Positions 1 through 11,566 of a stretch of 64,000 nucleotides of DNA are shown here, piece after piece. Numbering within the stretch: position 1 is the first letter of the stretch; each line of letters opens with the position of its first letter. Both the position numbers and the translations under genes were made by a program. The notes beneath the pieces were generated by a model that was not told the origin of the DNA, did not search any database, and worked only from the letters and a program-made list of their open reading frames with translations. This DNA is from Ascochyta rabiei (lineage: Eukaryota > Ascomycota > Dothideomycetes > Pleosporales > Didymellaceae), in assembly GCF_004011695.2 (NCBI RefSeq), contig NC_082424.1:1116001-1180000 (forward strand), written 5' to 3'.

Positions 1-1503
1 CCTCCTCTTCGACACCACGGAGACGGATGCGGACTTGGTCACCGCATGTGGCGCCGGGGATTTCGTCTTCCTGCTCACCGTACAGAGCAGAGATGTGGAT
101 CAGGTCCTTGTTGGGCATCATGAGGTACTTCTGCTCTTTCTTGATGATTCCGGACTCGATCTTGCCTTCGATCATGGTACCCATATCCTTGTACTTGGCG
201 GCGATGGGCATCATGAAGGGTGCGTTGATCTTGCGCTCCAACGCCTGCATGTCGTCAAGGTACTCCAAGAGCGACGGTCCGTCGTACCAGGGAGCTTTCT
301 CCTTGGGGACGCGGTCCTTGATACCGGTGAAGGTCTGGGCACTAACTGGCATCATGAAGATGTCGGTCTTGGGGTTGTATCCAAGGCCCTTCAGGAACAT
401 AACGACCTTGCTGGTGCACTCCTTGAAGCGATCCTCGGACCACTCGACAGTGGGGTCGTCCATCTTGTTCACAACGATGATGAGCTTGTTGACACCCTGT
501 GTCTTGGCCAACATGGCGTGCTCTCGTGTCTGGCCGCCCTTCTCGAACCCTGTCTCGTATTCTCCCTTTCGTGCGGAGATGACGAGGAGACCGACATCTG
601 CTTGTGACGCTCCACCGATCATATTGGGAACATAGGTCTTGTGGCCGGGCGCATCCAGGATGGAGTATCGGCGCTTCTCGGTCTCGAAGAAGCCACGGCC
701 GACCTCGATTGTCTTACCCTGCTGGCGTTCCTCCTTGTTCAAGTCGAGCGCCCACGAGATGTACCAGGTCTCACGACCGGCGTCCTTGGCTTCGCGCTTG
801 TACTTGTCGAGTGTTCGCTCGTCGACCATGCCTGTGGAGATGAGGATACTGCCTCCGAGCGTGGACTTTCCAGCATCGACGTGACCCAGGAAGATGATGT
901 TGACGTGCTCCTTTCCGTAGATCTCGGCGAGTGTAGCTTCGTCGACAACCTCCTCGACCTCCTTCTCGATGTCAGCGGCCTTCTGGATGACCTTGTCCTT
1001 TGCTGTGGGCGTAGGGCTGCTGCGTCCGGAAGCTGGTGTTGGCGATGTGCGGCCGGATCCTGCAGGCGAGGTCTTGGTGGGCTCGCCGGTCTTCTCGATG
1101 GCCTTTGCAGCAGCGACCTTGGCTCCAGCCTCGGGCGCGGCCTTGTCCACGGCCTCCTTGGCCGATTTCTCAGCGGGCGCTGTGGATCCGAGCGACAGGA
1201 CTTTTGTGCCGCCAACCTTTTCAGTCTTGGGCGCGGCGATGTCTGCGCCAATGGAGAGGACCTTGGGCTTGGGCGCATCGCCACCGATGGAGAGAACCTT
1301 GGGCTTGGGCTCAGCAGCGGGGGCCGCCTGGTCGACCTCGCCGCGCTTTGCGATCTTCACAGGTGCCTGCTGCTGCGCCTGCTGGAAGCTCTGCTGCTGG
1401 TATCCTCCGTACTGCTGACCCTGTCCGTATGCCCCCTGCTGGCCGTAGTTGGGGTAGCCGCCCTGTTGCTGCCCTTGCCCCTGGCCGTAGTTGGGGTATC
1501 CAC

Positions 1504-1542
<39 letters not shown>

Positions 1543-1777
1543 AGCCGCCGTACTGGCCGCCGTACTGCTGGTTGTAGCCTCCGTATTGCTGGTACTGTCC
1601 GTAGCCCTGCTGCTGGTACTGGTTGTAGGCCTGGCCGGGGACGAAGGCCGATGCGCCCGGTGTGAAGGATGCGGCGCCGGGGACGAAGGCCTGGGGCTGC
1701 TGCTGGCTGTTGTTGAGGTTGATGCCGCCCGTCTGCTGTGCGAGCCTCTCCTCCTCGTCTTCCCAGTTGTCGGCCAT
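1..1777 (-). CDS. SUP35: Eukaryotic release factor 3 (eRF3, Sup35-type GTPase), 3' end outside window
   Basis: Translation termination GTPase that works with eRF1 on cytosolic ribosomes. The minus-strand reading begins MADNWEDEEERL at 1777 and stays open to the window edge (592 codons), so the C-terminal domains are missing. Residues about 10-135 are rich in Gln, Gly, Tyr and Asn, with GGYPNYGQ-type units and a run of 12 Gln, which matches the prion-like N domain of yeast Sup35. A charged middle region holds two KPKVLSIG units. The GTPase domain starts near residue 290: GHVDAGKST (G1), DAPGHK (G3) and NKMD (G4) are all visible. No intron is seen in the covered part. It is divergent from the Yrb30-like gene, with about 450 bp between starts. 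Identification is firm; it differs from EF-1alpha by the N domain. Confidence 0.96.
1505..1540. repeat. (CTG)12 trinucleotide run inside eRF3
   Basis: Twelve uninterrupted CTG units on the plus strand encode a 12-Gln run on the minus strand, inside the prion-like N domain of eRF3. Length variation between strains would be expected. Confidence 0.9.
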
Positions 1778-2228
1778 GGTGTGTGCGGGGCTGCTGTGCG
1801 CTCGTTAGGCGAGTTCGGAGACGTTTGTGTGTGCGATGGGTTCCGAGTGCGCGCGTACAGATGTCGCAGGCCCTAAAGAGTGACTGGACGTCTTATGTAA
1901 ACGGCCGCTGGGAGCGTGGTCGCTGGCGAAAAGTAGAATTGTGCGGGCCGCCGCTGCCCATCCCATCTTAGGTGGCGGGGCACTTCACCCACCAAAGAAT
2001 CGCTGCCTGACGCACGAGCGGTGATTGGCCAGGGTCCCCAGCAAACAGTCAACACGACTCACCGCGAGACCAGCTCCAACGTCACTCGGCCTCCTCTCCC
2101 CCAGCCTGGCTTGTTTGCTGTTCTCTGTTTGTGCGGCGCCTTCTTTTCCGTGCAATGACGTCGCTCGTCCTTTCCCCGTGAGCATTCGCCTGCTTTCCAC
2201 ACAAGCAAGTCAGCCTTGAAGCCACAAC
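1778..2228. promoter_or_regulatory. Shared 5' region of eRF3 and Yrb30-like genes
   Basis: About 450 bp separates the two divergent start codons, so both promoters must lie here. I recognised no specific binding site. Short open frames in it look like chance. Confidence 0.5.
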
Positions 2229-4516
2229 ATGGACGCGTTGCTAGCAAAGGTGAGTCTTGTTGACTCCGTGTACAGTCACAGGCTGTCGTAAGCGCTTGCA
2301 CTACGCCGTGTGGCCTGGGCTGACAACACGCCAGGTCACCCAACAGGCCATGAGCTATGCTATTCGCAGTGGCATAGCCATCACCAGTACCTATGCAATC
2401 AAACAATGCGGCCGACTAATGAAAACGGTCGATGGCCAAGAGAAGCAAGAGCTCGCAGCTTTACAGTCACGGCTCGACTCGAAAATCAAGGTAGAGGCTT
2501 TGTCACTGTGCCGGCGCCCTAGCTAACCCTTGCCCTGAACAGATTATATCGCCAGCAATAGACATGATCGAGCTGATCTCGGCACGTGGAAACACAACGC
2601 TTGAATCAGCAGTGACATTGACCAAGTCTCTGAGATGGGACATTCAATCCCTCGGCAGCCGCGTGGAAAAGGCTGTTGTGGAGGAGCAGCTTTCTAGGAG
2701 AGGCAGCTCAAGAGCAAAGTCACGCGCGCAGAATGACATTGAGCTGAGATTCATCATCGCAGAGATGAAGCAACTGCTAGCCCGCATCGAAGACGCAGTA
2801 CCCCTCATCAACCTTGCCATCACAACGTCAGGAGTAAGCTTGTCCACCAATCTGCCCCCAACTGTCTCTCCTTCGAGGCTGCTGCAGGCCAGCACCTTCC
2901 TCACTGCTGGAGATTCGCACTACTGTATGTCGAAACCCAGGGCACAGCAGATTGGGCCGACGTTCACGCTCTCAATGTATATGTTGTTCTCAGGCTATGC
3001 TGTGCCAACTCACGAAGAGCTGCTTCGCGAACGCGAGACAACATGGAAGGAGGTCATGCACAAGGCTCGAGTGACGCTGCTGAGGGTACCGCTAGAGAAC
3101 GTCTATGACTATCCAGTCCCATTCGGCACACGGACTAGTAAGGCTGATGAAGGTAACCATCGCCACATCCCGTCCGAGAGTGCGCTACATGAGTTTGCGT
3201 ACCAACTTCTCATTGTCGAAGATCTGGATGACGGCCGTTTACACACGTTCGAAGACGATGAGCCTCAGCCTGGGCCATATGACGGCGTTGACCAAGCAGG
3301 CGTTCGAGAAATCATTCCCATTCACGAAATCTCAAAGATCTTCTACGCCGATACGGGCAAAATCTTGAACATCGGCGGTGATGGTGAAGCAAACAACCCA
3401 ATACTGTTGCTGAAGCGAGACGTGAACGCGCCGCCTCCGCGCCGGATGATGGAACATGAGCCTGTAGACACAGGGTACCAGTCAGACGACTCGCACACAG
3501 TAGGCGAAGACGACCTAGACCAGTCTGAGCTGGATGCACAGTTTCGACGTGAGTCGACCGCTGAAGTCGCAGAGGAAGAGGCAGTGCAGGACGAACCCCC
3601 AACTTATCCATGGCGCCTACCACCAACACTCGATCTGGAGTGGATGGCATTCGAGGTGTATCAAGAAGAGGTCGACTCGGAATCCGACTTCGACGACGAC
3701 ACAGAAGAGACAGCGTTGGACACATCAACATCCTCAGCCACCGCGGCAGACCCAAGTCGCTCGCGCTCAGAGTCACCCGGTCTCCTCTCGAGTCTTTCCA
3801 ACCTCAACCTTCAGCCCTCGACACCCCCCACACAATCCGGACAAGTCGTTCCCTCGCCCGACAAAGCCGCCATCCCAACCCACCAGACCTCAACCCCTCC
3901 AACAACGCTCCCACCCATCAAAACCTCCCTATCCATGCTCGAAATGCTAATCCGCCTCACCGCCCTCCAACAATTCCAGCAATCCTCCCACCTCGCCATC
4001 TCCGACGAGTTCCTAACCTTCTTCCTAAGCGAAAGCAGCACAGTCGGCAGCGGCGGCGACTCTGAGCTGCGACGGCGCGCAAGGCGAGAAGCACGAGCAC
4101 GAGTAGGATTCGACCCGTACGACGAAAGCCCAATCAAGCGCCGTGGCGAAGCCTACCAAGCCCAGGCACGACACAACGAGCGCGAAGGCTTCGACGAAGC
4201 GGACCATACACCCTACACCAACCGCAGCAGCAGTAGCAGCAGCGCGCAGTACGATTACGTCGGCTACCCGACCAACAGCCGCTCCGGGGCCAGCACACCG
4301 CTCTCGCGCGCCGGGACCCCGAACCCGCCGTCTTCCGGCGCGAGGAGTCGGTCCACCGTCGATGTGTCGAGCTTGAGTCGTCCCAGCCAGGCCGCTGCGT
4401 CGAGTCCTAGTCCGCTGCTGAGGAGGGCTACGACGCAGACGGGGCTGGATAGGGGTCTGCGGTTTAGACAACCCAGGTTTCCTCCACCGCTGCCGCAGAC
4501 GCCGCCGGGGAGTTGA
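2229..4516 (+). CDS. RanGTP-binding protein, Yrb30-like
   Basis: Exons 2229-2249, 2335-2490 and 2543-4516 give 716 aa. Donors gtgagt and gtagag and acceptors ccag and acag keep the frame. The first exon codes only MDALLAK. The second (VTQQAMSYAIRSG onward) and the start of the third (IISPAIDMIELISARGN) match the fungal Ran-binding family typified by yeast Yrb30, which binds RanGTP and modulates its GTP hydrolysis in nuclear transport. The N-terminal 250 residues look helical and conserved. The C-terminal half (about 280-716) is acidic, then Ser/Pro-rich and probably disordered. Assignment rests on memory of the family pattern. It could be a paralogue rather than the direct Yrb30 orthologue. 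Confidence 0.8.
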
Positions 4517-4838
4517 GAGAGGAAGGGAGATGGTGAGATGAGATGATGAGAGGTTGTGCAGCATTTCAGCGCAGTGGTGGTGCTTTTTCCCCCACTCGAA
4601 CTTCGATAGTAGCGCAGCGTAGCATAGCACACCACGGTACAGTGGGCAGACGAGTACTTTGTAGAATGTATCTTCCAATTCGATACTCACGCCTACCTTC
4701 CCCCGCCTTCTCCTCCCCATCCAGTTCCACAGAACCACACCAAACACGACGAAAAAACAACAACCGCAAGAACCAACCGCTCGAGCAAACGCCATGAAAT
4801 CCCAAACGACAAGTTCATAGCGCCGAAAGGAACTTCAC

Positions 4839-6252
4839 TCACTCCCAGTCGTCATCCTCGCTCTCCTCGGCAACAGCCTGCTTCTTGTCCACCTCGTCGG
4901 CCTTGGTCCGCGGACTCCCCGGCGCGCGGCTGGGCGCACGGCTCGTGGCGCCGCTGACGAGGTCGTACGAGGCGTCGCTGTCGGCCACGCTCTTCTCGTC
5001 GTGCGAGCGGCGGGGCTGTGCGGGCTTGAGGGTGTCTGGTTCCGCCGCGGCGTCGGGCTTGATGGTGGTCTGGCTCTTGGCGAGGTCGGGCGTGGATGGA
5101 GACTTGGGCGTGGTCGAGGCGGGGGCCGTGGGTGATTTGGTGGTGGGTGCGGCGGAGTCGTCTTCATCCGAGTCTGAGGACCAGTCTACTTCTTCTTCGT
5201 CGGCGGGCGTGGAGGCTGTGGGGTTCGTTAGTGGGATGGCTGTGGTTTGGGAGTTTGGGGAAGTCGGTACCCTTCAGCATTTCCCTCCTCCGCTGCTCCT
5301 CGCTCTCGATGATATGGCGGAGGAAGTAGTATCGGCACCAGAATGTGGCGTAGTCGACTCTCTCAGGGACAACCTTCTCCATGGCATTCCTGAGTTCTTC
5401 GTGCTTGTCCAGATCCTTTGCGATTGCGTCGGTCTTCTTCTCAGCGTCGAAGTCCTTCTTCCACGCCTCCCACTGCGGCGATGCCGGGTCTTTGAGGAAG
5501 GAATCGAGAGTGGAGTGAATGACGTGCAGCTGTGCATCGAATCGTGTCGCATGCACAACCTTCCGGCCACTGCTGTCTTTCGACTCGAACAGGACTGCGC
5601 CGTCCTTTTCGGCCTGCGAGCCGGATGCTGGGGGTGCGATGCTGACGGCGTCGCTCAAGAAGTTGCGGATGTTGGAGCCGAACTTGAGCAGCGCCTCGTC
5701 GGCAGCGTCTTCTGCCTTCTGGAGGTCCTTGAGGCGCTTGGCGGCGTTGGAGCGGAACAGTGAGAGGATGCCCTCAGCTTCCTTGACGATGTCGGCGGTG
5801 AGCGACTCGGGGCGGTCCGGGTGAGGGGTCATGTCTTCCTTGTCTGCCCGCTGCTCTGACGCTGCATCCTCTGATGCCGAGGCGGGCTCGTCGTTGGCCT
5901 GTACGGAGAGGTTGCGTGCATGGCTGATGAGGGTGGAAACGCCGGCAGTTGCTTCCTTGCTGGTGGAAGCATATTGCTTGCTTGCTGTGTCGTAGTACTG
6001 CTCGCCCTATCACCGCAGTGTGAGCTTGGACACGTGTTGTAGTAGGTCGCGCACACTGACCTGCTTTTTCGCCGTCTGCCAGAACCCGCCTAAGCGTGCT
6101 GCCCACGGACTGCTCGATATGGCCTTGTAGGCTTCCTGGACCTCGGTATTGAAGTTGTTGGGCTGCGCACTGGAACTGCTCTCGCCCGTCTGCGGCTTGC
6201 GCTCGTCTTGGGGGTAGCTCTCCTCTTGAATGTGGTCGTAGGCAGAGTCCAT
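4839..6252 (-). CDS. BSD-domain protein (Dos2-like)
   Basis: Exons 6252-6061, 6006-5271 and 5215-4839 give 434 aa. The start [11 protein letters not shown] precedes [11 protein letters not shown], a motif common at the N terminus of these proteins. A BSD domain lies around residues 230-300 and contains [10 protein letters not shown]. The last exon encodes an acidic tail ending DDDWE, which this family keeps. BSD-domain proteins of this type (yeast Dos2, animal SYAP1) are cytoplasmic and poorly understood; yeast Dos2 has been linked to ubiquitin metabolism. The frame is intact and splice sites are canonical (gtcagt/atag and gtaccg/acag). The product is certain to family level, and its role is inferred only. 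Confidence 0.88.
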
Positions 6253-6649
6253 ACTGTGCGTAGCTGGTCAGGCGTTTGGGTGGTGGTGCGAGAGCTAAAC
6301 ACGGGCGTGAGGTCCCGCATTGATGGTGGACCCTGCATGCTGCTCCGCAACCAGCTCTTAGCGCAATGAGGTAGACACAGTGACACACCTGTATCAGACA
6401 CACACACATTACACAAGACACTAATACAACGGCACGCTCAACGTTTCTTAGAAGAAGTCATGCTTTTCATTACTCGAAAACGGAGCATTTTGGTCTCTCG
6501 ACACCAGTCGGGTTCGCACAAGTACGCAGCTCTTGCTCAAGTCATCGCGGGTGCTGCTTGTTCCCCCGAGCGCCATGCATTCAACGAGGCGTGTTCATAG
6601 GGTCAACCTCGGCCTATAGTACCTGAATCTTTTACATGGGCGATCGAGC
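6253..6649. other. Intergenic, 5' of BSD gene and 3' of TSR2
   Basis: About 400 bp. It should hold the BSD-gene promoter and the TSR2 3' end. No recognisable element or conserved frame was seen. Confidence 0.4.
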
Positions 6650-7282
6650 TCACCTCCTCTTCTTGCCGACCACCTTCTCAAACCCATCATCATCTATCTC
6701 CGGCTCAGGCTTGGGCTCCTTCGGTCTCGCAGGCACCAACGCGGGCGCGTCATCCATATCGACATCGCCATCCTCGTCACTCTCCTCATCCACGCTATCC
6801 CAGTCCGCCTCTTGATTGCTCTCCCTCACATTGACATCCCCTGTGGCAACCTCTTTGCCATTTCTTGCCTCCCACTTCTTGTGCAGTGCGTCGATCGTTG
6901 CTGTATTCCCCTCGCCGACCTCCTTCCTTATCGCCATGATGTCCTTTGCAACTGCTACTTCTGTCTCGTCTTCGACCCGGCAGCCGTACTCGTCTTCGAG
7001 GATTTGGAGAAGCATCACTTCAACGTCTTCGGCGTCGGTCAAAGGTTCGTTAGTGAAGAGTTCACTGATTTGGCCAGCGAGCCAGTCGCGCTTCTCTGAC
7101 GAGTCGGGGCCGCCCCATTGATTTTTAACGGCGACGGTGAGCGTGGACCAGTTGAAGAGGACATGCCAAATGCCGAGGTCGAATTTGTCCTGGAGCTGTG
7201 CTGCGATTGTGTCAGAAGTAATTCACGTATATGCGCGACATTTCTAACCAGGTATCGCTGTTATAGTTGCCGGCGCAGACAT
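6650..7282 (-). CDS. TSR2: Pre-rRNA processing protein Tsr2
   Basis: Exons 7282-7249 and 7200-6650 give 194 aa. The short first exon codes MSAPATITAIP and splices with gttaga/gcag. The core holds FDLGIWHVLFNWSTL, then NQWGG and KRDWL, the Tsr2 signature. The middle is acidic and the C terminus is basic (GKKRR). Tsr2 is the chaperone of ribosomal protein eS26 and is needed for 20S pre-rRNA processing and 40S maturation. The length fits the family (about 200 aa). Its upstream side abuts the transposon relic at 7395. Confidence 0.93.
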
Positions 7283-7401
7283 TTTCTACGTGTTGTATGG
7301 GGAATCTGGTGAGTTCAGAATTTCTCAGCGCCGCTGCATCATAAAAGTTCATGGAGGGGGGAGGGGGATTTAGCAGTCTCTTATCGATAAGCTAGCCCTC
7401 C

Positions 7402-7446
7402 TTTCATGTTTCGGGATAAATGGCGGATAAGCCCGGGCCACCCACC
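7402..7446 (+). repeat. Left terminal inverted repeat
   Basis: Begins TTTCATGTTTCGGGATAAAT; 44 of 45 bases match the reverse complement of 8802-8846. Its base composition is normal although the interior is AT-rich. Confidence 0.9.
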
Positions 7447-8801
7447 AAAATCACAATAGCAATTCCCTTAACAACACTATAAAAACAGATTAATTACAGC
7501 ACAACTATACAGTATTTTTAGCTAAAATTTAGTTGCTCTGCCACATATAACATCCTGGCATTTAATTAAGCACCTAGGGTATTTTTTTATAGTTTTGTTA
7601 ATCTTTTATAGATCTAAATCTGCCTACACCTTATAAAAACGTGCTATCCTCTTATTTTTTAAGTAACATGTTTGGCAATAAAACTTCTCCTTAAGTAGGG
7701 AGACCTAGGTCTCTATAATTAAGAGGTCTAGAGACTTAGAGCACCTAATAATATGCTCCTAGCTGTGTAAATACATATAATTAAGGGTGCTTTTATATAT
7801 ATAAGAGGAGTCCTTGTCTATATATAACGTCTAATCGCTACCCTAATAGAGCAACTTACTCTTAAGCGCAGGGAGGATCTTCTTAATAAACACCCTTAAC
7901 GTTATCTTGCTATTTAAGTAGTTAGTTTTATACAGTATATACTATACAAAGTTATATCCTAGCACATAAAAGAGATAGAACTTCTTCTCCTTCTTTTAAT
8001 CCTTAGTATCTTGCTTGTAATGCAGATTATACTGCACGTTCTGTAGCTTATTTCTTTTATCCTTACCTCTCCTTCTTTTAATCTTTCTCTTATACCTAGA
8101 GCTAGTTTTCTAGTGTAGCTTATTACACTAGAGTACGTTCTTCTAGTGTTTACTCCTTAGCTAAGCCTGTAGCTATACATTACACTACTGTACTTACTCT
8201 TTCTAATACTTAGGTAGGTGCTCCTCCTCCTAAGCTGCTATGTGTTTAGTAATAGGGGCAATCTTATTAACACAGCGCTAGATAGTAATGCGTGAGTAGG
8301 CCTCCTTATTATGCTTTGCAATAATACCTACTTCTATCTATATATCCTGCTAAGTCTCTGCCTTCTTCTTAAAAGCATAATTTTCTAGGTAATTAATAAT
8401 AGCGTGTGTGTTAGCAACTGTAAGCTTATAAGGACTGCCTTAGGAGTTAGGTTAGTTGCTATAATAGCGAGTCTGTGGCTCTTAGGAGTAGCACACTTAG
8501 CGGGCAGTAGTCTTAGGGACTTCTAGGGCTTTCTAAATATCTCTATATAAGCAAGGTATATAGTGTATATTACAGAAGTAGAGTATCCCTAGTATAGCAG
8601 AGCGTTGTAGGGTGTTTAGGTGTTTCTGGTTCTGTTTGTTAGGATAGTAGATTGGCAGCAGGGTACAGTTAAAATAACGCTAAAAACGCCTATAAACAGT
8701 AGAAGGCTTATCTAACACTGTGTACACTAAGTAGTAGAACAAAATAGAGCAAAATACGCCTGTAAACGTGGTATTGATTCAGTATGTTGATGTTGATGAT
8801 G

Positions 8802-8846
8802 GGTGGGTGGCCCAGGCTTATCCGCCATTTATCCCGAAACATGAAA
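8802..8846 (-). repeat. Right terminal inverted repeat
   Basis: Reverse complement of 7402-7446 with a single C/T difference. It is followed by the second copy of GCCCTCC. Confidence 0.9.
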
Positions 8847-9185
8847 GCCCTCCCCTCCCACCTACACAGCGCGTGTGTGACGCGACTTGACCTTTGTTCA
8901 ACAAGCACTACAGACCTTGATGATGATTTGGCATATTCAATCTTTCAAATCTCTTGCGATCACGTCCGAAATCTCGCAATGACTACAGCCTGCGGTGAAA
9001 GCACGTCCACCCTGGTCATCATGGCATGGGCGGCGGAGCCATGCATGCATGCACTCCTGATGGGGCTGAACGTTACACGCCCACTTCGTTTTGTGGCAGC
9101 CTCGTCTTTCCTTCCATGCATCTGCATTGCTTGCGTTCCATCTCTCCAAAAGCGAGTATCTGTTATCGCAGCTTGTATCTAACGA

Positions 9186-11566
9186 ATGGCTGCACGAACT
9201 CCAGTTGACCCTGACGACCATGATTTCTCTTCGTACACAGCGGATCCCGTCACTGCAACAGACGATGATGGGCCTCTATGCCGCGGGCTAGGCATCAACA
9301 ACTTCAACTGCACATCTTTTGACGCCATTTCCTCAGACATAGATCTACAGATCTTCGAGTACGATGCAGGAAACAACAGCTACTCTGAACGCGTTGTCGA
9401 TGCGCAGGATCTGACGGACTGGGGGTCACTCATGGAGACAGCGTTCACTGCTGACTACCTTTCCGAGAGTGACCTTGGCCTGATCACACGATGTATAACC
9501 AAGCTAGCATTTCCCCACAGCTGGTGTTCAAACCCAAGGCTCTATTGCATTCTGCACAAGATGAGGCGACTAGATCTGTTCGACAAGATCTTGAACTTTG
9601 GTGTTACTGATCTATGGCTGCCACTCCACAAACGCATGCTTCGTAAATGGCTGACAGACGACAAAGATACCAGGTCCTTCGTCAGATGCCAGGAGCTGTG
9701 CTTAGCGCATGACATACCGGAAAATTTGGAAGGACGGCACTTCTCGCTCACCGATGTTGATGAATTGGATCTCTCAAGAGTGAAATTCCTCGGCGCTGGA
9801 GGCTTTGGGGAAGTCTACCACGTCAAAAGCCAACGAAATGGGCACCACTACGCTTGCAAGACCATGTCACGGCCAGTGAGATATGAAAGCCATCTCGACC
9901 TTATGCGCAACTTTAAGAGAGAAATATTCGGCATGCGTCGGGTACAGCACCAGCACTGCGTCAACTTGGTAGCTTCCTGCACAGACATGGACTCAGTCAC
10001 CCTGCTCTCTTCTCCCGTAGCCGATATGGACCTGTCTGCTCTGCTAAACTCAACCCTCGATGCTCACTCCAACAAAGTCCTGAGGCGCGCCGTTGGGTGC
10101 ATCACATCTGCACTCACCTATTTACACCATCTCAGTATCCGGTAAGCCTGCGGCCCGATCGAATAGTTCAAGAAGCTGACGTGGGATAGGCATGATGATC
10201 TGAAGCCAAACAACATCCTCATCCACGGAGCGAACATTCTATTGACTGATTTTGGTTTTTGGTACGCACTACCCTCTATGACATTCTGTTCTTGAGTGTG
10301 ATGTACGCTAACATAATGTACCACAGCCTGGACTCTTCTGAGAGTGGGGTCACTACTACTGCCGGACCCCCAATGCATTCTACGAAACGTTACTCAGCCC
10401 CTGAAGTCTTTAGCTACGCGCCAAGAAGTCGCCTCACCGACATCTGGAGCCTGGGGTGCGTTCTTTTTGATATCGTATCAGTCCTGCAGGGGTTCTCCTT
10501 AGACACAATGCAGGCTTTCTGGCTCTCGAACGGCACCAAATACGACAGCTATGCCGAAAACCCGGAGGCTACAGCAGCCTGGTTCAACAAGGTCACACGC
10601 CGTCATGTTGCACTGGAGGACCTCTGGTTGATCTCATTTATTGAAACTACCTTGTTGGAACCTGATAGGCTTTCCAGACCAGCAGCAGTGCAGATTTTCG
10701 AACGCTTGAAAGATGCAACCCCATCTTCGGGGCAGCCGGCATGGACAGGAGCTTGCTGCTCGACTTCATACAAGACTTCGAATCATTCGGTACGACTCGC
10801 AAATGACGATGCGGAAGCTCTATCTCAGTTGCATGCCGGCTCACCAAACCGTCGATCGCTCACATTGGACAGGTATGGTGCGGAACCATGCCGGGTCGTA
10901 ATATTCGTTGACATAGGTCTTCACGTCCCAGTTTTCAAGCAAGGCTGGGATTTGCAGGACATCAAGCAGATCCTGTACGAACCACAGGACTTTCTCCATC
11001 TCGTCACCACTGTCCGCTGCCTACTGATCAGAAATTCCTTCATCTGGACAAGGGACTCGGCCGAATGGTCTCAAGTCTCATACGAAGAGCTCACCAAGAG
11101 CATGTACATCTCCTGCCCCAGTCGTGTCGACTCTGAGACAACCCGGTTGCGCTTGCGGCTGGGGTCTGAAGCCCCACGCAGCTTCACTGTCGAATTTATA
11201 CTATTAAAGCTGCAACTCGAGCGTCGCCCTGGTCACGGGTTACCCTTTTTGGCGATGACATTCGACTCGGTCGAGCCCGAAAGCACTACATACAGACAAG
11301 CCAGTGACTTCGCGACTAAAAATGACTACCACCGGACTGAACAACCCACCATTAACACTGAGCCGAAGCATGGCTCGTCATCACAATCTCAGACCCTCAA
11401 TATACAGCTAAGAACTCTGCCTATCGACCCTATACCTGTCGATAAGTCAAATATGGTTGATCCGAACCATTACATGGAATGGATTCAGGCAAATCATGGT
11501 GCGAAAGCGTACCGCCGACGGAGTGCATTGGACCACAAAGCCAGCCTTCGCGGAAACCCCACTTAA
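9186..11566 (+). CDS. Protein kinase-domain protein with altered HRD motif
   Basis: Exons 9186-10141, 10190-10261 and 10327-11566 give 755 aa. The kinase fold starts near residue 195: glycine loop LGAGGFGEVYHVK (202-214), Lys in YACKTM, catalytic loop HDDLKPNN (320-327), DFG as TDFGF (338-342) and the APE-like SAPEVF. The HRD arginine is Asp, while the catalytic Asp, Lys and Asn remain, so activity is possible. Introns split the catalytic and activation segments and restore the frame exactly. Residues 1-190 and 480-755 match nothing I know. Such kinases are common in expanded, poorly characterised families of filamentous fungi. It lies 330 bp from the transposon relic. Confidence 0.82.

Larger units (their letters stand above)
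7395..8853 (-). mobile_element. Decayed DNA transposon with 45-bp terminal inverted repeats, RIP-like
   Basis: The 7402-7446 and 8802-8846 segments are inverted copies of each other with one mismatch in 45. They are flanked by the direct repeat GCCCTCC (7395-7401 and 8847-8853), a likely target duplication; an extra A makes 8 bp possible. The 1.35 kb interior is very AT-rich. Read on the minus strand it keeps transposase-like stretches (such as KLTVANTHAIINYLENY near 8.4 kb) broken mainly by TAG, TAA and frameshifts. TAG where Trp or Gln fits is the mark of C-to-T decay by RIP. The helix-turn-helix-like text and C-terminal text suggest Tc1/mariner-type ancestry, but a 7-8 bp duplication is not the TA of that group, so the superfamily is left open. 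Confidence 0.8.

Noticed and set aside
641..1876. Plus-strand 411-codon open frame
   Set aside because: Antisense shadow of the eRF3 gene; Leu/Val-rich text comes from reading CTG repeats on the wrong strand.
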